Of a stretch of DNA of 22,492 bases, positions 7,307 through 13,889 are shown piece after piece; the stretch's first letter is position 1; every line of letters starts with the position of its first letter. This DNA is from CF-118 sp035689345. GTDB lineage: Bacteria; Chloroflexota; Dormibacteria; Dormibacterales; Dormibacteraceae. A program made the position numbers and the translations under genes. Below the pieces are notes generated by a model, which did no database searches, was not told the origin of the DNA, and worked only from the letters and a program-made list of their open reading frames with translations. The stretch is from the NCBI GenBank assembly GCA_035689345.1, contig DASSLR010000008.1, positions 1-22,492 on the forward strand, given 5' to 3'.

Positions 7307-7312
7307 AGAATA
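7307..7312 (-). promoter_or_regulatory. Putative -10 element of the hydroxylase operon (leaderless)
   Basis: TATTCT on the minus strand, within CAATATTCT, is followed by 7 nt and then the ATG at 7299, so transcription would start at or beside the start codon. The overlapping plus-strand hexamer TAGAAT at 7306-7311 could serve the rightward tRNA genes. Confidence 0.45.
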
Positions 7313-7358
7313 TTGGTTCCGCACCACGCGCTCGGGGAGCCGCGGACGTGCTCGCCAC

Positions 7359-7434
7359 GGGCGGCTAGCTCAGTTGGAAGAGCGCCAGCTTGACATGCTG
7401 GAGGTCGGGGGTTCGAAACCCTCGCCGCCCACCA
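7359..7434 (+). tRNA. trnV: tRNA-Val (GAC)
   Basis: A full cloverleaf is readable. The acceptor GGGCGGC (7359-7365) pairs with GCCGCCC (7424-7430). The anticodon stem is CCAGC/GCTGG around the loop TTGACAT, with anticodon GAC at 7392-7394. The T-loop is GTTCGAA. Discriminator A is followed by an encoded CCA (7432-7434). It stands 37 nt before tRNA-Glu and the two are probably co-transcribed. Confidence 0.97.
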
Positions 7435-7471
7435 TCCCTAGGCGGTTCGGGGAGAATCGTGCTGGGCTGAT

Positions 7472-7548
7472 GGCCCCGTCGTCTAGTGGACTAGGACACC
7501 GGCCTTTCAAGCCGGGAATCGCGGGTTCGAATCCCGCCGGGGCTACCA
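7472..7548 (+). tRNA. trnE: tRNA-Glu (TTC)
   Basis: The acceptor GGCCCCG (7472-7478) pairs with CGGGGCT (7538-7544), including one G-T pair. The anticodon stem CCGGC/GCCGG encloses the loop CTTTCAA with anticodon TTC at 7506-7508. The T-arm loop reads TTCGAAT and the CCA is encoded at 7546-7548. Confidence 0.97.
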
Positions 7549-7566
7549 GTTGGTCACCTTTTGCCG

Positions 7567-7582
7567 CGAGTGCATTCACTCG
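7567..7582. repeat. Short perfect hairpin behind tRNA-Glu
   Basis: CGAGTG and CACTCG form a 6-bp stem around a CATT loop, 18 nt beyond the CCA end of tRNA-Glu. No T-run follows on either strand, so it is at best a weak transcription-end or processing structure. Confidence 0.3.
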
Positions 7583-7624
7583 GACCGGCTGGGCGGCGCC
7601 ACGCATGTACAGGGGCTACCGACC

Positions 7625-7837
7625 TCAGCCGACCCTGACCCGCAACGTCCGGACCCGCGCGCATGTTCGACACCTCAGGGTCTTGAGTTCGCTCGTATCG
7701 GTGGGGGGCGATAAGTCCCACGGTCGCCAGCCCGGCTGCACAAACCCCGTCGGCCTCGCACCGCTGTGCGTTTCGGTGGCGATCTCTTCCCAGTCGTGGA
7801 CATGCAGGCCGATCGCGCGTCGGATGCCGTTGAGCAC
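7625..7837 (-). CDS. Small hypothetical protein with His/Cys metal-site pattern
   Basis: This 70-residue ORF is the only credible gene in the 380-nt stretch between tRNA-Glu and the ABC operon. It reads like a protein rather than a shadow: GLHVHDWEE near the start and LRCRTCARVR near the end give a His pair and a CxxC that could hold one metal ion. The GTG at 7837 is preceded by AGGAAG with an 8-nt spacer, a usable ribosome site. I do not recognise a family. Short proteins with a leading His-x-Trp and a trailing CxxC are common as uncharacterised ORFs in high-GC bacteria. The case rests on the ribosome site and on plausible composition. The rest of the stretch (7549-7624, 7838-7928) shows only a hairpin at 7567-7582 and the ABC promoter. 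Confidence 0.45.
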   Translation of the reverse strand: MLNGIRRAIGLHVHDWEEIATETHSGARPTGFVQPGWRPWDLSPPTDTSELKTLRCRTCARVRTLRVRVG

Positions 7838-7911
7838 GATCGAATCTTCCTATTCCTGTGGCCTTGTGGAACCTCCCCGAACGCTCCCGCAGGCGCAAGG
7901 CGAAAGCGAAC

Positions 7912-7917
7912 TAGAAT
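7912..7917 (+). promoter_or_regulatory. Putative -10 element of the ABC transporter operon
   Basis: TAGAAT ends 11 nt before the GTG at 7929. A start site 6-7 nt downstream would leave a leader of about 5 nt with no ribosome site, as at the rightward cox operon. Confidence 0.4.
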
Positions 7918-7928
7918 TCGGCTTCGCC

Positions 7929-8939
7929 GTGGCGGCCACGCAACATCCCTCCAGCGATTCAACGCGCCTTGCCGTCGAAACTCGACGGCTGACGCGCGTC
8001 TACAAGACCCGGCGCGAGGTCACGACGGCACTCCAGAACGTCGACCTGACCGTGGCCGCGGGCGAGCTGTTCGGCGTGTTGGGCCCCAACGGCGCCGGCA
8101 AGACGACGCTCATCAAGATCCTCGTCACGCTGCTGCTGCCGACATCGGGTCAGGCGCTCGTGGACGGGCTCGATGTCGTGAAGGACTTCAAGCGCCTGCG
8201 CAGCCGGATCAGCATGGTCTCGGGCGGCGAGCAGGCGGGCTACGGAATCCTCAAGGTGCGCGAGCAGCTGTGGATGTTCAGCCAGTTCTACGGCATGGAT
8301 TCGCACGCTGCGCGCAAGCGGATCGACGAGCTGCTCGAAAGGCTCGGCCTGGCCGACGCCGCCAACAAGCAGATCACCGGCCTGTCCAGCGGCATGCGCC
8401 AGAAGATGAACCTGGTGCGCGGGTTGATGACCGACCCTCGCGTCCTCTTTCTGGACGAGCCGACCGTGGCGCTCGACGTCGGCGCGGCCCGCGACGTGCG
8501 CAACGAGGTGCGGCGATGGATGGACGAGGATCCCACGCGGACAGTCATTCTCACGACGCACTACATGCAGGAGGCCGACGAGCTCTGCGACCGCGTGGCG
8601 ATCGTCAACCGCGGCCGGATCGTCGCCCAGGGCACACCGCGCGCCCTGAAGCACTCCGTCGACGAGGACGTCATCGTCGACCTGCAGCTCGATCCCGGCG
8701 TCCCGCTGCTCGACCGCCTGCGCGCCATCGATGGCGTGGGCGCGGCCAGCGTGAGCGAAGAGGACGGTGTCGACCGGTTCAGCCTGCTGCTCGCGGACGA
8801 CCGCGTGCTGCCCAGCGTCATCACGGCGGTCGAAGGTGCAGGCCGGCACGTGAGCGGTCTCCTCCGGCGCCAACCGACGCTCGAGGACGCGTTCGTGAAG
8901 CTGGTCGGCCGCAGCATGACTGAAGAGGAAGACCGATGA
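7929..8939 (+). CDS. ABC transporter ATP-binding protein (DrrA/ABC-2 type)
   Basis: This 336-residue nucleotide-binding subunit has Walker A GPNGAGKTT at 52-60, signature LSSGM at 152-156, Walker B VLFLDEP at 172-178 and the switch His211 in TTHYM. A C-terminal domain of about 100 residues beyond the ATPase core is typical of DrrA-like exporters. The reading frame is open far upstream through both tRNA genes, but homology to ATPases begins only near residue 12. The GTG at 7929 behind TAGAAT is therefore taken as the start; a TTG a few codons further in is possible. The gene overlaps the first permease as ATGA. Such systems export hydrophobic compounds, lipids or glycans, but the substrate here cannot be told. 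Confidence 0.93.
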   Translation: MAATQHPSSDSTRLAVETRRLTRVYKTRREVTTALQNVDLTVAAGELFGVLGPNGAGKTTLIKILVTLLLPTSGQALVDGLDVVKDFKRLRSRISMVSGGEQAGYGILKVREQLWMFSQFYGMDSHAARKRIDELLERLGLADAANKQITGLSSGMRQKMNLVRGLMTDPRVLFLDEPTVALDVGAARDVRNEVRRWMDEDPTRTVILTTHYMQEADELCDRVAIVNRGRIVAQGTPRALKHSVDEDVIVDLQLDPGVPLLDRLRAIDGVGAASVSEEDGVDRFSLLLADDRVLPSVITAVEGAGRHVSGLLRRQPTLEDAFVKLVGRSMTEEEDR

Positions 8940-9751
8940 CGAGCTCGCCCGCGAGGATCTTTTTCAAGACGATCGTCGCCCGGGCCTACCCGCGGGTCAT
9001 GGCCGCCAACCGGCAGAAGACGTGGCTTTTCTTCGACATGGCCTTCCCGGTCGTCGGCGCCCTGGCGATGGTCCTCGTCTACGAAGGCCTGCACGCGCCC
9101 CGCCAGTACCTGGGCTTCGTCGTCATGGGCGGCGCGATGCTTGCGTTCTGGCAGAACGTGCTGTGGAGCATGGCCGCCCAGTTCTCATGGGACCGCGGCA
9201 ACGGCACGCTGGAGCTCTACGTCATCTCTCCGACCACGTTCGAAGCCGTACTCCTGGGAATGGCGCTGGGCTCGATGTTCACCGTGACCATTCGCGCCGG
9301 TGTCATCCTCCTGCTGGGCTCGCTCGTCTTCGGCATCAGCTACGCGGCGGCCGGCACGTTGCCGGCGATCGGCATATTTCTGCTCACGCTTTCCGCGCTC
9401 TACTGCCTCGGCATGCTGCTCGCGAGCCTCTTCCTCTTCTATGGGCGTTCGGCCGAGCACCTGGCCAACGCGATGCAGGAACCGGTGAGCTTCCTGTCAG
9501 GCCTGTACTTTCCGGTTCACGCACTCGGCTCGTACCTGGGCGCGGCCGCCTCGCTGGTGCCGCTGACCCTCGGCCTGGATGCGATGCGCCAGGAGCTGCT
9601 GCCCGGCACGCCCGTGTTCATCCCGGCCGGCGTGGAAGCGCTTCTGGTCGCCTTGCAGATTCCGCTTTTCGCCCTGCTCGCGGGTGTGGCGCTGCGCTTC
9701 ATGGAGGCGCGCGCGCGCAACGAGGGCAAGCTGGTGACGCGATGGGAGTAG
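8936..9751 (+). CDS. ABC-2 type transporter permease (first of two)
   Basis: This 271-residue membrane protein has about six hydrophobic helices and the general pattern of ABC-2 permeases: an N-terminal amphipathic segment, a first helix reading AFPVVGALAMVLVYE, then a central FWQNVLWSMAAQFSWDRGNG motif in which the run before the second half resembles the family's coupling region. The stretch LSGLYFPVHALGSYLGAAAS corresponds to the conserved 'sG.yFPv..lP' region before the last helices. It is coupled to the ATPase by an ATGA overlap, and its 3' end overlaps the second permease by 10 nt. Two different permeases suggest a heterodimeric membrane pore served by one ATPase type. Confidence 0.9.
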   Translation: MTSSPARIFFKTIVARAYPRVMAANRQKTWLFFDMAFPVVGALAMVLVYEGLHAPRQYLGFVVMGGAMLAFWQNVLWSMAAQFSWDRGNGTLELYVISPTTFEAVLLGMALGSMFTVTIRAGVILLLGSLVFGISYAAAGTLPAIGIFLLTLSALYCLGMLLASLFLFYGRSAEHLANAMQEPVSFLSGLYFPVHALGSYLGAAASLVPLTLGLDAMRQELLPGTPVFIPAGVEALLVALQIPLFALLAGVALRFMEARARNEGKLVTRWE

Positions 9752-10596
9752 CCATCGCCCGGCGGGTGTCCGGCTACTCGGCTGCAGTGCGGCTGGGATG
9801 GGCGGTGTCCAGCAACTGGACGCGACCGCTTCTCTTCATCGTCTATTCGGTGCTGCGGCCGATCTCGATGGCGCTGATCCTCGCGGTCATGTACGCCGTG
9901 ATCACGCGCAACGCCGCGTCGGCGAGGCCGTACCTCGCCTTTCTGATCATCGGCACGGCTTTCTGGTCGTTCATCCAGGAGGGCGTGTCCGAGTTCGCGA
10001 CCGGCATCGTGGAAGACCGCGGCCGGTATCACATCCTCAAGTACGCCTACATCGCTCCGCTCGGATTCCCGGTGTTCCTGCTGGGCCGCGCCACCTCCAA
10101 GCTGGCGAGTGCTGCCGCCTCGGTGGTCATCGTTCTGCTCATCGGCTCGCTCGCGCTGCATCTCGACATCGACCCGCTGCGGATCGACTACCCGTTGCTG
10201 GCGCTCGCGTGCCTGCTGGCCTTCGTGTCGGTGGTCGCGTTCGCGATCACGCTCTGCATGACGCTGCTGGCCGGGCGCGACACGCACGGCTACGGCGAGA
10301 TCATGGCCCAGTTCCTCTACCTGTTCTCGGGCGCCATCTTCCCGATCTCGGTGCTGCCTGGCCCGATCGCCTGGCTGGCGGCGCTGTCCCCGCTGCCCTA
10401 CTGGCTCGAGCTGTGCCGGCGCACGATCCTGCACGGCCGGGTCTACGAGATGTTTCCGAGCCTCTCCGACGGCGACGTTCTGCTCAGGCTGGTGGCCGCC
10501 ACGGCCGGCACGGTCCTGCTCTGCGTGGTGATCTATCGCTGGACGGACATGCGCGCGCGCCGCATGGGCTACATCGACATGGAGGCAAACTGGTAG
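9742..10596 (+). CDS. ABC-2 type transporter permease (second of two)
   Basis: This 284-residue ABC-2 permease starts at ATG 9742, inside the last codons of the first permease. The longer frame upstream is a shadow of that gene. It shows about six helices, a coupling-region-like segment (FWSFIQEGVSEFATGIVEDRG in sequence) and FSGAIFPISVLPGPIAWLAA before the last helices, the position of the conserved Pro-rich ABC-2 motif. It ends with MRARRMGYIDMEANW. The pair probably forms the membrane pore for the ATPase encoded first in the operon. tRNA-Gly(TCC) begins 4 nt after its stop codon, so read-through transcription into the tRNA is likely. Confidence 0.9.
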   Translation: MGVAIARRVSGYSAAVRLGWAVSSNWTRPLLFIVYSVLRPISMALILAVMYAVITRNAASARPYLAFLIIGTAFWSFIQEGVSEFATGIVEDRGRYHILKYAYIAPLGFPVFLLGRATSKLASAAASVVIVLLIGSLALHLDIDPLRIDYPLLALACLLAFVSVVAFAITLCMTLLAGRDTHGYGEIMAQFLYLFSGAIFPISVLPGPIAWLAALSPLPYWLELCRRTILHGRVYEMFPSLSDGDVLLRLVAATAGTVLLCVVIYRWTDMRARRMGYIDMEANW

Positions 10597-10600
10597 GCAC

Positions 10601-10674
10601 GCGGGCGTAGCACAATGGCAGTGCGCCAGCCTTCCAAGCTGGTTACGTGGGTTCGATTCCCATCGCCCGCTCCA
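10601..10674 (+). tRNA. trnG: tRNA-Gly (TCC)
   Basis: The acceptor GCGGGCG (10601-10607) pairs with CGCCCGC (10664-10670). The anticodon stem CCAGC/GCTGG encloses CTTCCAA with anticodon TCC at 10633-10635. The T-loop is GTTCGATTC and the CCA is encoded at 10672-10674. The 3' half (10643-10674) is also the antisense of the last codons of the beta-propeller gene. Confidence 0.97.
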
Positions 10675-11575
10675 ATCCCACCGTGAAAACCAGGGTCGAG
10701 CAGCTCGAAGGTACGAAAACGAAGAGCTCCTGGCGTTGAGCGTCCAGAGCGGTCGTTTGGGCGCCGGGGCCGGTTTCAATCGTGTCCGTCACCACCATTC
10801 CCTCCGCGTCGAGCACCTGGAGCAGGCCAGGGTCGCCAATCGCAACGTAAACCTCGTCCTTCTTCGGGTGGAACCAGATCGCGTCGGGGCCGCCCGCGAT
10901 TTCGACAGAGTCAGTTTCCTGGCCTGTTGTGATGTCCAGGGTCACAAGTCGCGAACCGTCGCACGCCACAAACGCCCTCTGACCAGCCCGGTCGATGTCC
11001 AGCCCGTGCGGTCCTGCTGATGACACCGGCCAGGTACCCACGATCTCCGCTGATTCGGGATCGACCACCGCGACGATGGCCGGCGTCCGCACGTTGACGA
11101 GGTAGCGGTCGCCGGTGGGCTCATATGCAGCCCACCTGGGCCGGCCGGGAAGCTCACGCGTGCGCAGGACCCTGCCCGTGGACGGCTCCACAACGGACAC
11201 CGAATTGCCGGCAACGTCCGCCACCAGCACCCTTTGCCGCAGAGAATCCCAGGCCAGACCGTTTGGACGTCCACCGACAGGAATCTTTCGTCGCACTTCG
11301 ATTGACGTTGGGTCGATGACGAGGATGTGGCCGGCGCCTCGGGCGGCCGCGATCACCACTGCGCCGTCCGGCGAACACAGGACTCCGCTGGCCTCAGCGC
11401 AATCGTCGATCGTGGCCAGGTGCCGAAGCCCGATTCCGTCAATGACCTCGACTGTGCCGTTGGCGGTGTGTGCGACGAACACTCGCCCGCTCGGAAGGTG
11501 CACGTCCCCGTGATCGAAGCCGCCGTCACCGAGGTGCGGCGGCAGTTGTACTTGGCCGCGCAGCCGAAGCGTCAC
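10643..11575 (-). CDS. YVTN/YncE-like beta-propeller protein with tail antisense to a tRNA
   Basis: This 310-residue protein is made of repeated four-strand blades. Each holds a pattern like 'vaht..GtVeVID', 'hILVIDP', 'vSVVEPSTGRVLRT' and 'LVTLDITTGQE', with about six to seven units in the YVTN/NHL style. No signal peptide or membrane helix is seen, so it may be cytoplasmic, which is unusual for the group. The GTG at 11575 begins 1 nt after the stop of the upstream methyltransferase, so the genes are coupled. No stop occurs before the frame enters the antisense of tRNA-Gly, and the last residues (RAMGIEPT) are encoded there, with the TAA at 10645-10643 inside the tRNA. A binding or scaffold role is inferred; no catalytic residues can be assigned. 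Confidence 0.82.
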   Translation of the reverse strand: MTLRLRGQVQLPPHLGDGGFDHGDVHLPSGRVFVAHTANGTVEVIDGIGLRHLATIDDCAEASGVLCSPDGAVVIAAARGAGHILVIDPTSIEVRRKIPVGGRPNGLAWDSLRQRVLVADVAGNSVSVVEPSTGRVLRTRELPGRPRWAAYEPTGDRYLVNVRTPAIVAVVDPESAEIVGTWPVSSAGPHGLDIDRAGQRAFVACDGSRLVTLDITTGQETDSVEIAGGPDAIWFHPKKDEVYVAIGDPGLLQVLDAEGMVVTDTIETGPGAQTTALDAQRQELFVFVPSSCSTLVFTVGLERAMGIEPT

Positions 11576-11576
11576 G

Positions 11577-12215
11577 TTACGTGCCGCTGCTTCCCATCTT
11601 CTTGATCGCGAGCACTGGAACGCTCTTGCCGAGCCAGCGCGACGGCCGCTCGGCCACGACCTCCAGGCCGGCCTCAGCGAGGAATTTGTCGAGGCCGGAC
11701 CGGTCGAAGAAGCGGTGCAGGCGCATCAGTTGAGTCCACCAACGGACGAATCCCCGGCCGATGAAGTCGGCCAGCAGCCACCGGCCTTGTGGCGCGAGCA
11801 CGCGCGCCACCTCGGTCACGCCTTTCCTCTGGTCTGCCCAGTGGTGGAAGGTCATCGTGCTGAATACGAGGTCGAACTGCCCGTTCGCGAAGGGCAGTGC
11901 CTCCGCCGTGGCCTCCTGGAAGTGGATCGGCGCGCCTGGCGGCAGCAGGTGTGTCGCCACCTCGATCATCTGCGGCGCCGCGTCGACGCCCTCGAGCCGC
12001 GCCCCTGGAAACTGCTGCGACGCCGTGCGCAGCAGCCGGCCCGTCCCGCAGCCCACGTCGAGGATGGTGGTCGGGTGCGGCACCTGCTCGACCGCCAGCT
12101 TGAGCAACGTCGTCTGAATCGGATCGAAGATCAAACGCTGCATCCAGTGCCGCTCGTAGCGCGGCGCCCACTCGTCGAACCGCCCGACGTCGCCATGCGA
12201 GTGCGAGTGATGCAT
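11577..12215 (-). CDS. Class I SAM-dependent methyltransferase (UbiE/type 11-like)
   Basis: This is a 212-residue methyltransferase. Motif I is ILDVGCGTG at 51-59. The acidic end of strand 2 is LEGVDAAPQM, motif II reads FDLVFSTMTFHHW, and motif III lies in LAPQGRWLLAD. The N-terminus (MHHSHSHGDVGRFDEWAPRYERHWMQ) is His-rich and close to UbiE-like or arsenite-type methyltransferases in architecture, though no arsenic-specific Cys set is present. The start is taken as ATG 12215. A longer frame exists upstream but would run into the divergent membrane-protein gene, and CATTCT lies 7 nt before this ATG. The substrate is unknown. The beta-propeller gene follows after one base. Confidence 0.9.
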   Translation of the reverse strand: MHHSHSHGDVGRFDEWAPRYERHWMQRLIFDPIQTTLLKLAVEQVPHPTTILDVGCGTGRLLRTASQQFPGARLEGVDAAPQMIEVATHLLPPGAPIHFQEATAEALPFANGQFDLVFSTMTFHHWADQRKGVTEVARVLAPQGRWLLADFIGRGFVRWWTQLMRLHRFFDRSGLDKFLAEAGLEVVAERPSRWLGKSVPVLAIKKMGSSGT

Positions 12216-12222
12216 TTCGATA

Positions 12223-12228
12223 AGAATG
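12223..12228 (-). promoter_or_regulatory. Putative -10 element of the methyltransferase gene
   Basis: CATTCT on the minus strand is followed by 7 nt and the ATG at 12215, the same spacing as at the hydroxylase gene. It overlaps the start codon of the divergent DUF998 gene. Confidence 0.35.
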
Positions 12229-12876
12229 ACGCGAGTGCGAAAGCTTCTGTACGCCGGCGTGATCGGTCCCTTGCTGTTCATCGTGGTCTTTCTCATCGAG
12301 GGCTTCACGCGGCCGGGCTACAGCCAGTGGCGCCACTACGTGAGCCAGCTCGCCACAGGCCCAGGTGGCTGGGTGCAGGTGGCCAACTTCCTGGTCTGCG
12401 GAGTTCTGGTCCTGGCGTTTGTAGTGGCACTGCGAGGCGTCACGGGTTCGATCGCCGCACCGATCCTGTTGGCCCTGTTCGCCATCGGGCTGCTCGTGGC
12501 CGGCGTGTTCTCGACCGATCCCGCCCTCGACTATCCGCCCGGTGCGGCCCCGGCCCACACCACGCACGGGACGATCCACGGCTTCGCCGGCCTCGCGTGC
12601 TTCAGCCTCCTGCCGGCGACCGCGTTCGTCATGTCAGCCTGGTTTGCGCGGCATGGCTTGAAGCGCTGGATGTGGTACTCGCTCGCGGTTGGTGTGGTCA
12701 TGATCGTCACGTTCATCGCCAGCACGACCGTGTCGGCGATGGACGCCGCGGGCACGCTGCCGAACGCACCAACCGGGTTCTTTCAGCGGATCGCGATTAT
12801 CACGGGCTGGACATGGATCTCAATGGTCGCGCTGCACTTCATTCGCGCGACGTCGCTCGACTCTCGAACCGCCTGA
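12226..12876 (+). CDS. DUF998 family integral membrane protein
   Basis: This 216-residue protein has about six transmembrane helices. The pattern fits DUF998: a first helix LLYAGVIGPLLFIVVFLIEG, then RPGYSQWRHYVSQLATGPGGWVQ, then a helix pair, and further on DPALDYPPG with THGTIHGFAG. The family has no established function. The start codon lies only 10 nt from that of the divergent methyltransferase, so the two transcripts must start very close together or overlap. The 3' end overlaps the convergent DUF6194 gene by 38 nt. Confidence 0.9.
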   Translation: MTRVRKLLYAGVIGPLLFIVVFLIEGFTRPGYSQWRHYVSQLATGPGGWVQVANFLVCGVLVLAFVVALRGVTGSIAAPILLALFAIGLLVAGVFSTDPALDYPPGAAPAHTTHGTIHGFAGLACFSLLPATAFVMSAWFARHGLKRWMWYSLAVGVVMIVTFIASTTVSAMDAAGTLPNAPTGFFQRIAIITGWTWISMVALHFIRATSLDSRTA

Positions 12877-13303
12877 CCGCGATGGCGTAGGCCTCATCCA
12901 GCAACGGCTGAAGTTCTTCGAATGTCGCATCGCCGGGGTTCAGCACGCACACCCAGTGATAGCTCGCGTACACGGGATGGGGCATGAGCACGTCGAGGGC
13001 GGTGTAATCGTGCTCGGCGCCGCCAGGAAATAACGACCCGAATGTCTCCTTGGAGACGCCGATGTTCAATCGATACACGTCTGGTCGGTCGAGCTGCGAG
13101 GCGTTGTCGAAGTCGCCGTAATCCTTGGTGACGATCGTGGCGAAAGGAAACCGACGAGCGCCTTCGAGGTTGCGCTCCGGGTCGTAGATGAAGAACGTGT
13201 CGCCCCACGCGACCTCCGGCGCGCCCTTCTCCTGCGAGCCGATCTCCACGTCCACGCCTGCGAACTTGGCCGCGATCCGGCCGCGAATCATCTCCTGGTC
13301 CAT
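12839..13303 (-). CDS. DUF6194 family protein
   Basis: This 154-residue soluble protein has no signal or membrane segment. The core FPFATIVTKDYGDFDNASQL, DVYRLNIGVSKETF, HDYTALDVLMPHPVYA and WVCVLNPGDATFEE matches, from memory, DUF6194 proteins found mostly in Actinomycetota. Function is unknown. The start is ATG 13303, chosen over the GTG at 13330 because AAGGAG stands 6 nt upstream of it. The last 38 nt overlap the convergent DUF998 gene. Confidence 0.85.
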   Translation of the reverse strand: MDQEMIRGRIAAKFAGVDVEIGSQEKGAPEVAWGDTFFIYDPERNLEGARRFPFATIVTKDYGDFDNASQLDRPDVYRLNIGVSKETFGSLFPGGAEHDYTALDVLMPHPVYASYHWVCVLNPGDATFEELQPLLDEAYAIAVRRFESRATSRE

Positions 13304-13335
13304 GGCTTGCTCCTTCGCCTGGCGCCGCACAGATT

Positions 13336-13348
13336 GTTGCCTGGCAAC
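13336..13348. promoter_or_regulatory. Perfect 13-nt inverted repeat, candidate operator
   Basis: GTTGCC and GGCAAC form perfect half-sites around a central T, 33 nt upstream of the DUF6194 start and about 100 nt upstream of the first bactofilin. The size and symmetry suit a dimeric repressor. A second inverted repeat, TCGCCG-N6-CGGCGA, follows at 13350-13367. Confidence 0.4.
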
Positions 13349-13388
13349 GTCGCCGTTTTGTCGGCGATCGGCTGTCGGGGCCGTGGCG

Positions 13389-13394
13389 TATCCT
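13389..13394 (+). promoter_or_regulatory. Putative -10 element of the bactofilin operon
   Basis: TATCCT lies 52 nt upstream of the first bactofilin ATG, implying a leader of about 45 nt, unlike the leaderless pattern elsewhere. A G-run just upstream of the start could act as the ribosome site. Confidence 0.3.
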
Positions 13395-13446
13395 TGTCAC
13401 CCTCTTCACGACGGGCCATTACCACTATCCACGGGGGGTTTTCTCT

Positions 13447-13860
13447 ATGGACACTCAGCACGCGGTAGCTGACACCGCGCCGATCGAAGCTGGCGAAGAC
13501 GGCGTGGAGTCACGCCGCGACGGCTCCAACAAGATCACTCTGGGGCCGGGCGACAGCATAGAGGGCAAGCTCAATTACAACGGCCACGTGAGCGTGCAGG
13601 GCCGGGCGGAGGGCGAGTTCCGGGTCAGCGGCAACTTCGACGTGGCGAGCGGCGCCACCGTCAAGGCGCTCATTGAAGGCGCCAACGTCAGCATCAAGGG
13701 CGAGGTCGAAGGCGTCCTGACAGCCCGGGACAAGCTCACCCTCGGCAAGTCCGCCAAGCTCCACGGCGACGTGACCGTGAAGAGGCTTCAGATCGAGGAC
13801 GGGGCCAGCTTCAACGGCCACGTCCAGATGGGAAGCTTCGAACAGTCTTCGGGCAGCTAA
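13447..13860 (+). CDS. Bactofilin family protein (first of tandem pair)
   Basis: This 137-residue polymer-forming protein has a polar N-terminal tail (1-32), a right-handed beta-helix core of short hydrophobic-Gly turns (for example LNYNGHVSVQGRAEGEF, VKALIEGANVSIKGEVEG and LHGDVTVKRLQIEDGASF), and a short polar C-terminus. Bactofilins assemble without nucleotide into filaments that anchor cell-shape, envelope or polar proteins. The gene is followed after 29 nt by a second bactofilin with the same core plan, which suggests co-polymerisation. No membrane helix or peptidase gene is adjacent, although bactofilin genes often neighbour M23 peptidases. Confidence 0.93.
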   Translation: MDTQHAVADTAPIEAGEDGVESRRDGSNKITLGPGDSIEGKLNYNGHVSVQGRAEGEFRVSGNFDVASGATVKALIEGANVSIKGEVEGVLTARDKLTLGKSAKLHGDVTVKRLQIEDGASFNGHVQMGSFEQSSGS

Positions 13861-13889
13861 CCCGCTTGCCTCACCAGGGGGTCAAAGAA

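Noticed and set aside
7374..7928. Long N-terminal extension of the ABC ATPase frame
   Set aside because: The open frame runs through tRNA-Val and tRNA-Glu and has no protein-like sequence. ATPase homology begins just after the GTG at 7929.
7359..7928. Integrated element at the tRNA genes
   Set aside because: No integrase, no direct repeat of a tRNA 3' end and no phage-like gene was found nearby.
9517..10779. 420-residue minus-strand ORF across the permeases and tRNA-Gly
   Set aside because: It is antisense to two convincing permeases and crosses a tRNA; composition is charged and repetitive.
11577..12308. Longer methyltransferase starting at 12308
   Set aside because: The extra 31 residues would lie opposite the first helix of the DUF998 gene and do not look like the methyltransferase family; ATG 12215 fits better.
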